A stretch of 58,474 nt of DNA from Alphaproteobacteria bacterium (GCA_024742605.1 JANSYC010000021.1:1-58474); one strand, 5' to 3'. Shown: positions 15,697 through 24,694, counted from the stretch's first letter. The notes: generated from the letters alone by a model not told the origin. Numbers and translations: made by a program.

Positions 15697-16893
15697 ATGA
15701 CCGACACGTTGACCCGAACCCGCCCTGCCCTTCAGACCGCATCCGTGGACCCGGTCGACCCGACCCTGGTGATGGGGCCGCGGGTCCGGACCTCGCCCTA
15801 TTTCGCGGCCACCAAACGCTGGGGCGCCACGGCCTTCACGATCTACAATCACATGTACATGCCGGTCGCTTACCGGGGCGAGGCCGACTACTGGTCGTTG
15901 ATCAACGACGTCACAATCTGGGATGTGGCGGCCGAACGGCAGGTGGAAATTGCCGGGCCGGACGCAGCCGCGTTCACCCAATATCTTACCCCTCGCGATC
16001 TGTCGAAAACCCGGCCGGGCCAGGCGAAATATATCCTCGTCTGCGATCACGACGGCGGGGTCCTGAACGATCCGTTGCTGCTGAAACTGGCAGAAGATCG
16101 GTTTTGGCTGTCACTCGCGGACGGCGATCTGCTGCTCTGGGTCAAGGCGCTGGCGCAGACCGGAGGCTGGGACGTGACGGTGACAGAACCGGACGTCTCC
16201 CCGCTGCAGGTGCAGGGCCCGAAATCGGGGGCCTTGATGCGCAAGGTGTTCGGTACGTGGATCGATGAGCTGAAGTACTTTCAGTTTCGGGAAACCGAAT
16301 TGGACGGTGCCCCGCTCCTGGTAGCCCGCACCGGCTGGTCCGGCGAGTTCGGCTACGAGATCTTTCTGCGCGACGCCCGTTATGGCGAAGCCTTGTGGGA
16401 GAGACTGTTCGAGCTCGGCCAGCAGTTCGATGTCGCGCCGGCCGGACCCAACGCCATCCGTCGCATCGAGGCGGGCCTGTTGTCCTATGGCGCCGACATG
16501 ACGGCGGACCATAATCCGTTCGAGCTTGGCTTGGACCGGCTGGTCAGCGAGACTTTGGACACCGACTATATCGGCAAGGCCGCTCTGCAGCGTATCCGGC
16601 AGACTGGCGTGACGCGGAAGCTGATCGGCATCGAGATCTTCGGCACGCCGCTCGCAGCCAATCTCGACAGATGGACGGCCCGTTTCGGCGGCACCGGGAA
16701 TCCGGGGCTTGTTACAAGCGCCATTCACTCCCCTCGGCTGCAAAAGAACATCGCCATCGGTTATGCACCGATTGAGAACAGCGAGATCGGAACCGGAGTG
16801 ATCGTCGACACGCCGGACGGACCGCGCGCCGGGACCGTGGTGGCCATTCCCTTTGTCGACCCCGCGAAAGCCCTTGCGCGAGGGCCGCACTGA
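15697..16893 (+). CDS. DmdA-like (DMSP demethylase/GcvT family) tetrahydrofolate methyltransferase
   Basis: Folate-dependent aminomethyltransferase-family enzyme of 398 residues. It strongly resembles DMSP demethylase DmdA: an early YNHMYMPV segment, WDVAAERQVEIAGPDA, LTPRDLSK, LNDPLLLKLAEDRFWLSLADGDLL, and EPDVSPLQVQGPKSG are all DmdA-like. At the place where DmdA has a Lys-Gln-Gly-Gly loop (WSKQGGFEIY), this protein has WSGEFGYEIF, closer to GcvT and dimethylglycine-demethylase relatives. It may therefore demethylate DMSP or a related methylated donor to give methyl-THF. The other glycine-cleavage genes are absent. Expression is predicted to be governed by the tandem SAM leader. GAGGGAG lies six bases before the ATG. 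Confidence 0.8.
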   Translation: MTDTLTRTRPALQTASVDPVDPTLVMGPRVRTSPYFAATKRWGATAFTIYNHMYMPVAYRGEADYWSLINDVTIWDVAAERQVEIAGPDAAAFTQYLTPRDLSKTRPGQAKYILVCDHDGGVLNDPLLLKLAEDRFWLSLADGDLLLWVKALAQTGGWDVTVTEPDVSPLQVQGPKSGALMRKVFGTWIDELKYFQFRETELDGAPLLVARTGWSGEFGYEIFLRDARYGEALWERLFELGQQFDVAPAGPNAIRRIEAGLLSYGADMTADHNPFELGLDRLVSETLDTDYIGKAALQRIRQTGVTRKLIGIEIFGTPLAANLDRWTARFGGTGNPGLVTSAIHSPRLQKNIAIGYAPIENSEIGTGVIVDTPDGPRAGTVVAIPFVDPAKALARGPH

Positions 16894-16916
16894 CCGCTTG
16901 GACGGCCGCCAAGCGG
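16894..16916 (+). terminator. Stem-loop directly after the DmdA-like gene
   Basis: CCGCTTGG and CCAAGCGG form a perfect 8-bp stem around a 7-base loop, starting at the base after the stop codon. No T run follows, so termination is possible but unproven. It lies in the 207-base gap between convergent genes, in which I see nothing else. Confidence 0.45.
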
Positions 16917-17100
16917 CCCTCTTCGGCAGCAGAGCATCGCCACAATTCGGCTGAAGCCTTGCGCCCGTCCAATTCCGGGGCCGGAGTCTGTCAAACATGG
17001 ATTGCACTGGCGGACCGACCGAAATTCAGTCCTGGAGGGTCTTCCATTCAAAAACCGTCCATCTATCGGCTGGGGATACAGCACCCGAGACCAGAAAATT

Positions 17101-17523
17101 CTACCGCGGTTTGCTGAGCATGGACGTCAGCCAGGCGCGGGCCTCATCCTCAGCTATGAACACTTCCAGATCGACATCGTTCCAGGCCCCGTCATCGAAG
17201 ATCGCCTTGTACAGGCGCATCAGGGATTCCTCGACACGGGTCGGACACACGACCGCGACAGGATATCGGGTCTCCGACGGCTTACCCATATCCTCGCCCA
17301 GATCATTGGCAGTCAGAGCGGACAGGTTCCGAAGCGACACCATGTCCAGGTTCGAGAGATCGCAGTCAGCGTGGTAAACGTAAAGCCGACCCATTCCAGG
17401 CTGAAAGTCCTGATGCGCGAGGTAGGTCATCATCGCCCCGCGAATCACTTCGATATCAACCCGATCCCGAAGCTGTACCCGAACGAGGAATGCACCGCTT
17501 TCGATTTTCACGTCAAAGGACAT
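17101..17523 (-). CDS. Uncharacterised 140-residue protein (SpoIIAA/STAS-like fold possible)
   Basis: Soluble protein of 140 residues with no signal peptide or membrane segment. It has a regular strand-helix alternation: an N-terminal hairpin ending in DRVDIEVIRGAMMTYL, a strand GRLYVYHADCDLSNLD, another strand YPVAVVCPT, and a final DVDLEVFIAEDEARAWL. The closing acidic segment followed by a helix recalls SpoIIAA-like/STAS proteins of alphaproteobacteria, but I do not recognise the family firmly. It is divergent from typA by 296 bases, with a perfect inverted repeat 23 bases before its start. It is convergent with the DmdA-like gene. No function is proposed. Confidence 0.65.
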   Translation of the reverse strand: MSFDVKIESGAFLVRVQLRDRVDIEVIRGAMMTYLAHQDFQPGMGRLYVYHADCDLSNLDMVSLRNLSALTANDLGEDMGKPSETRYPVAVVCPTRVEESLMRLYKAIFDDGAWNDVDLEVFIAEDEARAWLTSMLSKPR

Positions 17524-17545
17524 TTACGTGCCGCCGTTTAATTCC

Positions 17546-17560
17546 TGACATTTTATGTCA
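17546..17560. promoter_or_regulatory. Perfect inverted repeat upstream of the 140-residue gene
   Basis: TGACAT-TTT-ATGTCA, a 6-bp perfect dyad in the divergent 296-base region before typA. Its AT-rich composition stands out in a GC-rich window, which suits an operator. The rest of this region holds no further recognisable feature except a GAGGAT-like site near typA. Confidence 0.35.
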
Positions 17561-17819
17561 CGAATCGCCAGTGTCGGGAAGACACGCCTATCCCCTTCCA
17601 AATCAAAGAAGCTCGACCAGGATGCAGGCGCAGATCCGCCCTGAGTCGTTAAATTGCAGGGTGGTTCGAACGCATGCCTACCGCGAGGTCGCGGAAAAAT
17701 GTCGTGATTCCCGTTCCGCCGCGACGTGCAGCGCCGGTTTTGCTTGCGCTGCGACGCAACAAAGAGGATAACGCGCGCATCCCAAGTTGGGCGTTCTCCA
17801 TTTCCGCGGCGGATCTCTT

Positions 17820-19649
17820 ATGAAATTGCGTAACATCGCGATCATCGCGCACGTTGATCATGGCAAAACCACTCTGGTGGATGTGCTTCTCCGGCAGTCC
17901 GGCTCGTTCCGATCGAACCAGAAGGTCGCCGAACGCGTTATGGATTCAAACGATCTGGAGCGGGAGCGGGGTATCACGATCCTGGCCAAGGCGACCTCCG
18001 TCGAATGGGGCGACACGCGGATCAACATTGTCGACACGCCGGGACATGCCGATTTCGGCGGCGAGGTGGAGCGTATTCTGTCCATGGTCGATGGCGCGCT
18101 TCTTCTGGTCGACGCGTCCGAGGGCCCGATGCCTCAGACGAAGTTCGTGCTCGGTAAGGCCTTGCGCCTCGGGCTGCGACCGATCGTGGTGATCAACAAG
18201 GTCGACAAGCCGGAGCAGCGCGCTTTCGAGGTGCAGGACGAAGTCTTCGACCTGTTCAGCAATTTGGGCGCCGACGAATACCAGTTGGACTTCCCGACCC
18301 TGTTCTCCTCCGCCAAGAACGGATGGGCGTCGGAGACTCCCGATAACGTGACCGACAACATGGACGTCCTGTTCGACACGGTCGTCCGCCATGTCCCGGC
18401 ACCGACGATCGAAGAAGATCCGAACTTCCGAATGCTTGCGACCACTGTGAACTCTGACCAGTTTCTCGGACGCATTCTGACCGGGCGCATTTCCAGCGGC
18501 ACCATCAAAGCCAACAGCTACATCAAGGCGCTGTCTCGCGACGGCAAGGAAGTCGAGCGCACCCGTGTGACCAAGATCCTGGCCTTCCGCGGCATTGAGC
18601 GGACGCCGGTTGAAGAGGCCAGCGCGGGCGACATCATCTCGATCGCCGGGTTTTCGGAGGCAACCGTTGCGGACACCCTGTGCGCCAATGAAGTCACCGT
18701 TCCCATCGAAGCCCAGCCGATCGATCCGTCGACCATTGCCGTCACCTTCTCGGTGAACGACAGCCCGCTATCCGGCCGCGAGGGCGACAAGGTCACCTCG
18801 CGCGTCGTGCGGGACCGACTGTTCAAGGAAGCCGAAGGCAACGTTGCGATTCAGGTGAAGGAAACCGCCGACAAGGACGCTTTCGAGGTCGCCGGACGCG
18901 GCGAGCTGCAATTGGCGGTCCTGATCGAGACCATGCGCCGGGAGGGCTTCGAGATGTCGATCTCGCGCCCCCGTGTGCTGATGACCTCCGATCCGGAGAC
19001 CGGTCAACGGCTGGAGCCGATCGAAGAGGTCGTGGTCGATGTGGACGAGGACTATTCCGGCTCGGTGATCGAGGCGATCACCTCCCGCAAGGGCGAGCTG
19101 ACCGAGATGAAACCGGCTGGTGCCGGCAAGACCCGCGTCGTGTTCTCCGCCCCGTCTCGCGGGCTGATCGGCTACCATGGCGATTTCATGACCAGCACCC
19201 GGGGCACCGGTGTGATGAACCGGGTGTTCAACGCCTATGCCCCCTATCGCGGCCCCATTCCCGGACGTCGTGAGGGTGTGCTGATCTCGACCGAGAACGG
19301 TGAGGCGCAGGCCTACGCGCTGATCAACCTGGAGGACCGTGGCCCCCTGATGGTCGGTGCCGGCGAGAAGGTCTATCCGGGCATGATCCTGGGCGAGCAC
19401 AACAAGGGCAATGACCTGGAGGTCAACCCGCTCAAGGCCAAACAGCTCACCAACTTCCGCTCGTCGGGCAAGGACGATGCGATCGACCTGACCCCGCCGA
19501 TGAAGCTGACCCTCGAACGCGCCATCGCCTATATCGAGGACGACGAGCTGGTCGAGGTCACCCCGAAGAGCATCCGCCTCCGCAAGCGGTATCTCGATCC
19601 GAACGAGCGCAAGCGGATGGCCAAGAAGTCGGCCGCCGAGAGCGCCTGA
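17820..19649 (+). CDS. typA: Ribosome-associated GTPase TypA/BipA
   Basis: Translational GTPase of 609 residues, the normal size. It binds the ribosome and is needed for growth under stress and for efficient 50S assembly at low temperature. The G1 motif is [10 protein letters not shown] (residues 9-18), the switch I segment contains [13 protein letters not shown]3 is DTPGHADFG, and G4 is NKVDK. Domains II, III, V and the C-terminal domain follow in the order usual for BipA, with the conserved [10 protein letters not shown] near residue 460. The ATG at 17820 was chosen because the GTPase domain begins at once; an upstream in-frame ATG would add 11 unconserved residues. It is convergent with an aldo/keto reductase only three bases away. 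Confidence 0.96.
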   Translation: MKLRNIAIIAHVDHGKTTLVDVLLRQSGSFRSNQKVAERVMDSNDLERERGITILAKATSVEWGDTRINIVDTPGHADFGGEVERILSMVDGALLLVDASEGPMPQTKFVLGKALRLGLRPIVVINKVDKPEQRAFEVQDEVFDLFSNLGADEYQLDFPTLFSSAKNGWASETPDNVTDNMDVLFDTVVRHVPAPTIEEDPNFRMLATTVNSDQFLGRILTGRISSGTIKANSYIKALSRDGKEVERTRVTKILAFRGIERTPVEEASAGDIISIAGFSEATVADTLCANEVTVPIEAQPIDPSTIAVTFSVNDSPLSGREGDKVTSRVVRDRLFKEAEGNVAIQVKETADKDAFEVAGRGELQLAVLIETMRREGFEMSISRPRVLMTSDPETGQRLEPIEEVVVDVDEDYSGSVIEAITSRKGELTEMKPAGAGKTRVVFSAPSRGLIGYHGDFMTSTRGTGVMNRVFNAYAPYRGPIPGRREGVLISTENGEAQAYALINLEDRGPLMVGAGEKVYPGMILGEHNKGNDLEVNPLKAKQLTNFRSSGKDDAIDLTPPMKLTLERAIAYIEDDELVEVTPKSIRLRKRYLDPNERKRMAKKSAAESA

Positions 19650-19652
19650 CGA

Positions 19653-20666
19653 CTACCCGACCCACGGTTTCCGCCCTTCGAGCGGATACTGCGGGTCGTT
19701 GTAGCCGGGGGTCGACGGATGACCCGGAGCGACCAGGCTGTCGATCAGGGCCTCGTCCTCGGCGGTGAAGTCGTAGGCGAGCGCGCGTTCGTAGCTCTTC
19801 CACTGTTCCATCGTGCGCGGCCCGGCGATGCAGCCGGTGATCAGGCGGTTGTTCAGCACCCAGCCGACTGCCAGATCAATCGGCGACACGCCCTTGGCCT
19901 CGGCATGGGTCTTGATGGTCTGGACGATTTCCAGGCTCTTGTGCCGCCATTCGGTCTCCATCATCCGCTTGTCCTTGCGGGCGGCCCGGCTGCCCTCCTC
20001 CGGCGTCACGTTGGGCGCGTATTTTCCGGTCAGGACACCGCGGGCCAGGGGACTGTAGGGCACGACACCCAGACCGTAGGCGGCACAGGCGGGCAGATGC
20101 TCGGTCTCGGGCATGCGGTTCATGATGTTGTAGTACGGCTGGGATACCACCGGGCGCGGGACCCCGAGCCGGTCGCAGGCCTCGCAGAACGCCGCCACCC
20201 GCCAGCCGCGATGATTCGAGAGTCCGAAGGCGCGGATCTTGCCTGCGCGGATCATGTCGCCCAGTGCCATGACCGCCTCGTCGATCGATACCGCGTGATC
20301 CTCCTTGTGCAGATAGAGGATGTCGATCACATCGGTGTCCAGCCGGCGCAGACTGCCCTCCACCGCGAGCTGAATCCACCGGCGCGCGTACCCTCCGGAG
20401 TTGGGATCGGTCGAATGAAGCTTGTTGGCGAGCTTGGTCGCCAGCACCCACCAGTCCCGATCGGCCTTGATCGCCCGCCCGACCACAACCTCGCTCTCGC
20501 CGCCGTTGTAGGCATCGGCGGTATCGATGAAGTTGATCCCGGCTACGCGCGCTGCAGCGATGATATCCCGCGACTCCGCTTCCGGTGCCGGACCTCCGAA
20601 CATCATCGCGCCCAGACAATACCTGGAGACCTGCATTCCCGATCGGCCCAAATACCGGTACTCCAT
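19653..20666 (-). CDS. Aldo/keto reductase
   Basis: NADPH-dependent oxidoreductase of the aldo/keto reductase superfamily, 337 residues. The catalytic tetrad is visible: Asp and Tyr in FIDTADAYNGGESE near residue 50, Lys in WVLATK, and His in IDILYLHKED. The C-terminal cofactor-binding part has the family's VLNNRLITGCIAGPRTMEQW. The sequence type is that of the AKR11/AKR12-like (YghZ, Tas, YajO) group. It reduces aldehydes or ketones of unknown identity in the cytoplasm. It is a single gene. The 245-base gap before the following PAS gene contains an AT-rich stretch suitable for promoters but no clear motif. Confidence 0.92.
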   Translation of the reverse strand: MEYRYLGRSGMQVSRYCLGAMMFGGPAPEAESRDIIAAARVAGINFIDTADAYNGGESEVVVGRAIKADRDWWVLATKLANKLHSTDPNSGGYARRWIQLAVEGSLRRLDTDVIDILYLHKEDHAVSIDEAVMALGDMIRAGKIRAFGLSNHRGWRVAAFCEACDRLGVPRPVVSQPYYNIMNRMPETEHLPACAAYGLGVVPYSPLARGVLTGKYAPNVTPEEGSRAARKDKRMMETEWRHKSLEIVQTIKTHAEAKGVSPIDLAVGWVLNNRLITGCIAGPRTMEQWKSYERALAYDFTAEDEALIDSLVAPGHPSTPGYNDPQYPLEGRKPWVG

Positions 20667-20910
20667 GACGCGTTCCCCTGTGGCGGTTGAGACCGAGATG
20701 GTGGCGGCTGAAGCGGGCGATGTCGAGAGAGCCGATGGGCCGACGACGGTCGGGTCTCAAGACGCGATCCGCGACTCCAAGTGTTTGGTGCGTCCGGGAA
20801 GCTCCGGCGGCTACGGACTCCCGGGAAAACAAAATTCATGGAAAATTAATCATAGAATTCTAGGGTCACGTCACAGGGTTAACTGATCCTCCATTTGAGA
20901 AAAGACGTAA

Positions 20911-21444
20911 ATGGACCTTGCCAGAAAAATAGACGGACCCGTCCTTTCCGAGAAAGACGCTCTTGAACTGCCGGGTTTCGGTTTGTCGTTTGAGTTGCTT
21001 GCTGTTTGGCAGGACATGCGCGCGTGCGGTCGGGTCTCCCGTGCCGATCTTGATCCGCTGATGCTTGGACCGAGGATACTGCCCCATTTGGTCATCATAA
21101 ACGTCCTCCAGAGCGGACAGGACTATCAGTGGCGGCTGTTCGGCGGCGCCCATGTCGAGGAATATGGCGTTGATGTGACCGGCGTCTGCCTCAACCAGCT
21201 GATGACGACCAAAAACCAGATCGATGAAGTAAAATTGATTTTCGATAAGTGTTTTAAGGAGCAGGGCCCGGTCTTTTATCGCATCCAGTATCAGAACGAC
21301 AGAAAGAACCTCCGAATTGCCAGTGGGTTAATCTTACCGTTATTCGACAACACCGAAGACCGCCCCACACATCTTGTTTCCTGCACCGAATGGCTCACAG
21401 GGCATAAGAGAGCGATCGAGACCTTTGGGGATCATTGTCTTTGA
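20911..21444 (+). CDS. PAS_5-family sensor-like protein
   Basis: Cytoplasmic protein of 177 residues consisting of one PAS_5-type domain, a group abundant in alphaproteobacteria. The typical order is seen: a helix with LLAVWQDMRACGRVSRADLDPLMLG, then PRILPHLVIINVL, then a five-stranded PAS sheet with YQWRLFGGAHVEEYGVDVTG. No output domain (kinase, cyclase, regulator) follows. Such stand-alone PAS_5 proteins are thought to be signalling modulators, but function is unknown. The N-terminal MDLARKIDGPV stretch is variable. AT content around its start is higher than in neighbours. It is convergent with a Bcr/CflA exporter 8 bases away. Confidence 0.75.
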   Translation: MDLARKIDGPVLSEKDALELPGFGLSFELLAVWQDMRACGRVSRADLDPLMLGPRILPHLVIINVLQSGQDYQWRLFGGAHVEEYGVDVTGVCLNQLMTTKNQIDEVKLIFDKCFKEQGPVFYRIQYQNDRKNLRIASGLILPLFDNTEDRPTHLVSCTEWLTGHKRAIETFGDHCL

Positions 21445-21452
21445 GATAGCCC

Positions 21453-22664
21453 TCAGGGCCGTCTCGTTCCTCCGCCGACCAGAAAGGTGTAGCTCACCAG
21501 ACCCAGCACCCCGGTCGCGCCGATCAGAATGCCCATCGGCAGAGGTGTTCCGTCATGCATCAGCCCGACGATCCCGCCCATCACGGCGCCCAGCATCATC
21601 TGAGAGAACCCGAACAGCGACGCCGTGGTCCCGGCCAGGGTCGGGAACGGGTCCAGCGCACCGGCGATCGCATTGGCGCCAACGAAGCCGAGGCTGCCGA
21701 CCACCACGATCATCGGCACCACGACCCCCACAAGTCCGCCGATCTCAAAGGTGATGCAGACGAACAGCAGCACCCCACCGAAAGCCGAGAGGATACTGCC
21801 AATCCGCAGCATCGCCATCGCACCCTTCTCGATGACGAGCCGGGTGTTGATGTAGTTCGCCGCCATGATCCCCAGCACGTTCATGGCAAACAGCAGACCG
21901 TAGTGCTGGTACGGGACGCCGTAGATCTCGATATAGACGAACGGAGACGCCGCGAAGAAGGTGAACATGCCGGCGAATGCGAAGGCTCCAGTCAGGATGC
22001 ACCCGACCGATCGGCGCTCCCGCAGGATCCGTCGATAGTTCCGGAGCAGGACGCCGAAGCGCAAGGGGGTGCGGTTCTCGGGCGCCAGGGTCTCTGGCAC
22101 CCGTGTCATCAGCAGAAACAGGCAGACGGCTCCGAACCCGCAAAGCACCAGGAAGATCGCCCGCCACCCGAACGCGATCAGGATGTACCCGCCGATGTTC
22201 GGAGCCAGCAGCGGCGTGATCGAGAAAGCCAGGGCGATGAAGGACTGGGCCCGCGCGGCCTCGTTCAGGGAAAACATGTCGCGCACCATCGCGCGCGCGA
22301 TCACCCCGCCGGAGGCGGCCCCCAGGGCCTGGACAAACCGGGCGGCGATCAGCTGTTCCATGGTTCCCGCGAACGCGCACGCGAGGCTGGCCACGCAGTA
22401 GAGGATGATCCCGCCCATCAGGACCCGACGGCGCCCGAACGCATCGGAGGCTGGACCGTAGAACAACTGGCCGATACCGAGCCCCACGAAGAACGCGCTG
22501 AGCGTGAACTGAGCCTGGCCGCTGCCCGGGGCCAGATCGCTTTCGATCATCGGCAGGCTCGGCAGATACATGTCGATCGCCGCCGCGCCCAGTGCCGCCA
22601 GCGCCCCGAGAATGACGGTCAGCCCGCGGGTTCCGCCAGAGGGTTTCGATATCTCGCCCGACAT
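21453..22664 (-). CDS. Bcr/CflA-family multidrug MFS exporter
   Basis: Twelve-helix major-facilitator transporter of 403 residues in the Bcr/CflA drug:H+ antiporter family. Family hallmarks are AIDMYLPSLPMIESDL in helix 1 and FFVGLGIGQLFYGPASDAFGRRRVLMGG covering helix 2 and the loop 2-3 motif A. VQALGAASGGVIARAMVRDMF follows in helix 5, the antiporter motif C region. The ATG at 22664 was chosen. An upstream in-frame ATG at 22742 would add 26 residues that overlap the cold-shock-gene terminator and look non-coding. It probably exports hydrophobic drugs or amino-acid derivatives from the inner membrane. Confidence 0.9.
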   Translation of the reverse strand: MSGEISKPSGGTRGLTVILGALAALGAAAIDMYLPSLPMIESDLAPGSGQAQFTLSAFFVGLGIGQLFYGPASDAFGRRRVLMGGIILYCVASLACAFAGTMEQLIAARFVQALGAASGGVIARAMVRDMFSLNEAARAQSFIALAFSITPLLAPNIGGYILIAFGWRAIFLVLCGFGAVCLFLLMTRVPETLAPENRTPLRFGVLLRNYRRILRERRSVGCILTGAFAFAGMFTFFAASPFVYIEIYGVPYQHYGLLFAMNVLGIMAANYINTRLVIEKGAMAMLRIGSILSAFGGVLLFVCITFEIGGLVGVVVPMIVVVGSLGFVGANAIAGALDPFPTLAGTTASLFGFSQMMLGAVMGGIVGLMHDGTPLPMGILIGATGVLGLVSYTFLVGGGTRRP

Positions 22665-22705
22665 TCCGTCACCACAGCGTGTTGAAGTCCTGAAACCCGA
22701 GTACG

Positions 22706-22737
22706 AAAAAACCCCGCGGGGCGAACCCGCGGGGTTT
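22706..22737 (-). terminator. Intrinsic terminator of the cold-shock gene
   Basis: On the minus strand AAACCCCGCGGG and CCCGCGGGGTTT enclose a short GAACG/TTCGC loop and are followed by a T run. It lies 26 bases after the csp stop. The stem is very GC-rich and symmetric, and it should stop csp transcripts before the Bcr/CflA gene. Confidence 0.88.
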
Positions 22738-22762
22738 CTCAAGTCAGACCCGACTAAGCGGA

Positions 22763-22969
22763 TCAGACGTAGCTGATGTTACCAGCCGAGGTACGGCCGT
22801 CGCGGCCGGTCTCGATCTCGTACTGAACCTTCTGGCCTTCGCCCGGGTTCTGCAGGCCGGCGCGCTCAACAGCGGACACGTGCAAGAAAACGTCCTTGCC
22901 GCCATCTTCCGGCTGGATGAAGCCAAAGCCCTTGGTGGAATTAAAAAACTTAACGGTTCCTACGGCCAT
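22763..22969 (-). CDS. Cold-shock protein (CspA family)
   Basis: Single-stranded nucleic-acid-binding protein of 68 residues, one cold-shock domain. Both RNA-binding motifs are intact: RNP1 as KGFGFI (residues 13-18) and RNP2 as VFLHVS (27-32). It acts as an RNA chaperone or transcription antiterminator. AGGAG lies nine bases before the ATG, and a strong terminator follows, so the transcript is monocistronic. The 269-base divergent gap to the RraA-like gene must hold its leader; I see several short AT-rich stretches but no conserved cold-box that I can name with certainty. Whether it is cold-inducible or constitutive cannot be told. Confidence 0.96.
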   Translation of the reverse strand: MAVGTVKFFNSTKGFGFIQPEDGGKDVFLHVSAVERAGLQNPGEGQKVQYEIETGRDGRTSAGNISYV

Positions 22970-23238
22970 CTTAGTATCTCCTAGTCTATCCGCGCGCAGT
23001 ATGCCGCGGCTCAGCTTGTCGGTCAGATAAGAAAGGTAACCGACGTCTAGGAAGACGGGGCAGTAACTTTCAGTCCTTCACGATAGCAAGCCGTATATCG
23101 GCCCTATTCACCGTTAATGCAACCCCCCTTTCAGAACTGCAGCGTTGCGTCGCGTTCATGGCGAACCCTTGCAAGCGGAACGTCCGCGTGGTGCCATCCC
23201 CGACACCGAGCCCGATCCGCAAGCACTGAGGCCCTCCG

Positions 23239-23976
23239 ATGACACCCCCTGAGAAGAATTTCGAACCACTTTCAGAAGAGACCCGAGAGCGGCTTTCCAA
23301 CGTGAGTTCCGCCACACTGACGACCCAGATGTTCAAGCGCGGCTTCCGGAACGTGTTCCTGCAGGGCGTCAGCCGGCTGACCGGTCATGACCGGTCGATG
23401 GTCGGGCCGGCCTTCACCCTGCGCTACATTCCCGCACGGGAGGATCTGGACGGTCTGGAGGTGTTCCAGGACTACGACCATCCCCAGCGCCGAGCGGTCG
23501 AGACCTGTCCGGAAGGTGCTGTTCTGGTGATGGACTGTCGCGGGGACGCGTCGGCGGCATCGGCCGGGTCGATCCTGGTCACCCGCCTGATGATGCGCGG
23601 CGTCGAGGGACTCGTCACCGATGGCGGATTGCGCGACAGCCCGGAGATTTCCGAGTTCGATATTCCCGCCTATATCGGCGCCCCCTCGGCGCCCACCAAC
23701 CTGATCAAGCATCACGCGGTCGAGACCCTGAACGAGCCGATCGCCTGCGGCGGCGTCGCGGTGTATCCGGGCGACATCATGGTCGGGGACGAGGAGGGCG
23801 TGTGCGTGATCCCGCGGCACCTGGCCGACGAGGTCGCGGCCGACGCGATCGAACAGGAACGCATGGAGGAATTCATCATCGGCGAGATCCGGGACGGCAA
23901 GCCGCTGCGCGGGACCTATCCGCCGGATGATCTCGCCAAGGCCCGCTACGAAGCCTGGAAGGCCAAGAACGGATGA
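23239..23976 (+). CDS. RraA-like family protein (HMG/CHA aldolase type)
   Basis: RraA/MenG-like fold protein of 245 residues. The active-site segments of the related 4-hydroxy-4-methyl-2-oxoglutarate/4-carboxy-4-hydroxy-2-oxoadipate aldolases are present: GVEGLVTDGGLRDSPEI, where the Arg and Asp bind pyruvate and metal, and DIMVGDEEGVCVIPRHLADEV near the end. It probably cleaves a 2-oxo-4-hydroxy acid, releasing pyruvate, in aromatic or branched-acid catabolism. True RraA (RNase E inhibitor) is shorter, about 160 residues, so this is the longer aldolase-like group. Its stop overlaps the next gene's start (ATGA). CHA aldolase would fit a protocatechuate 4,5-route, but its partner genes are absent. 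Confidence 0.82.
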   Translation: MTPPEKNFEPLSEETRERLSNVSSATLTTQMFKRGFRNVFLQGVSRLTGHDRSMVGPAFTLRYIPAREDLDGLEVFQDYDHPQRRAVETCPEGAVLVMDCRGDASAASAGSILVTRLMMRGVEGLVTDGGLRDSPEISEFDIPAYIGAPSAPTNLIKHHAVETLNEPIACGGVAVYPGDIMVGDEEGVCVIPRHLADEVAADAIEQERMEEFIIGEIRDGKPLRGTYPPDDLAKARYEAWKAKNG

Positions 23977-24605
23977 GTGCCGACGAGCCCACACAGGAGA
24001 TCCCGGTCGCGCAGACCATAGCCGCCTATGATGACCAGGCGGCGGAACTCGCAGAACGCTATGCGAAAACGGACACCGAGCGGTTCTTCCGCTGGCATGC
24101 CGATCTGCTGCCCGAACCGCCGGCGCCGGTGCTCGATATCGGTGCCGGGTCCGGCGTGCTGGCGGACGCCTTTGCCAAGCGCGGCTACGAGGTGGCGGCG
24201 ACCGAACCGTCCTCGGGCATGGCCAAGGAATCGCTCCGGCTGTTTCCGTCCAACGGGGTGCTTTATTTCGGTGAGGCCCTGCCCTCGCTCTCGATCTTGA
24301 AGGCCACGACCGGACCGTATGACGTCGTCGTCTGCGACGCGGTCTGGATGCATGTGCCGCCCAGTGACCGGCCGGAAGCCTGGGATTCCCTTGCCGAGCT
24401 GACCAAGGATGGCGGACTTCTGACCATGGCGGTGCGCTACGGCCCCCACCCGCCGGGGCGTCCGATGCACGATGTCGATCTCGATGATTTCGTGGCCGAG
24501 GCGGCGGCCAACGGGTTCGCCGAAGTCAAGCGCAGCGCGCCAAAACCGATGCCCGATCAATCGGACGGCAGCGGTTTCGTGCGGATCTGTTTCAGGAAAG
24601 GCTGA
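23973..24605 (+). CDS. Class I SAM-dependent methyltransferase
   Basis: Small methyltransferase of 210 residues with one Rossmann-type domain. Motif I is VLDIGAGSGVLADAFAKRG near residue 52, motif II is AATEPSSGM, and a motif IV-like VVCDAVWMHV lies further on. This is the pattern of UbiE/Tam-like small-molecule methyltransferases. The acceptor is unknown. It starts inside the stop codon of the RraA-like gene (4-base overlap), so translation is coupled. That suggests the two act on the same metabolite or at least are needed together. No signal peptide or membrane part is visible. Confidence 0.82.
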   Translation: MSADEPTQEIPVAQTIAAYDDQAAELAERYAKTDTERFFRWHADLLPEPPAPVLDIGAGSGVLADAFAKRGYEVAATEPSSGMAKESLRLFPSNGVLYFGEALPSLSILKATTGPYDVVVCDAVWMHVPPSDRPEAWDSLAELTKDGGLLTMAVRYGPHPPGRPMHDVDLDDFVAEAAANGFAEVKRSAPKPMPDQSDGSGFVRICFRKG

Positions 24606-24694
24606 TCTCCGCGCGTCCCGTACCGGAGCCGTCGCGCCCGGTTGCCCGGCCGGTCCACACTGGTAAGCTCCCGGTCTCACTTGGGAGAATGATC

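Noticed and set aside
17523-17819. tRNA gene in the typA upstream region
   Set aside because: A GGTTCGAA T-loop-like string occurs, but no acceptor stem or anticodon arm can be drawn around it.
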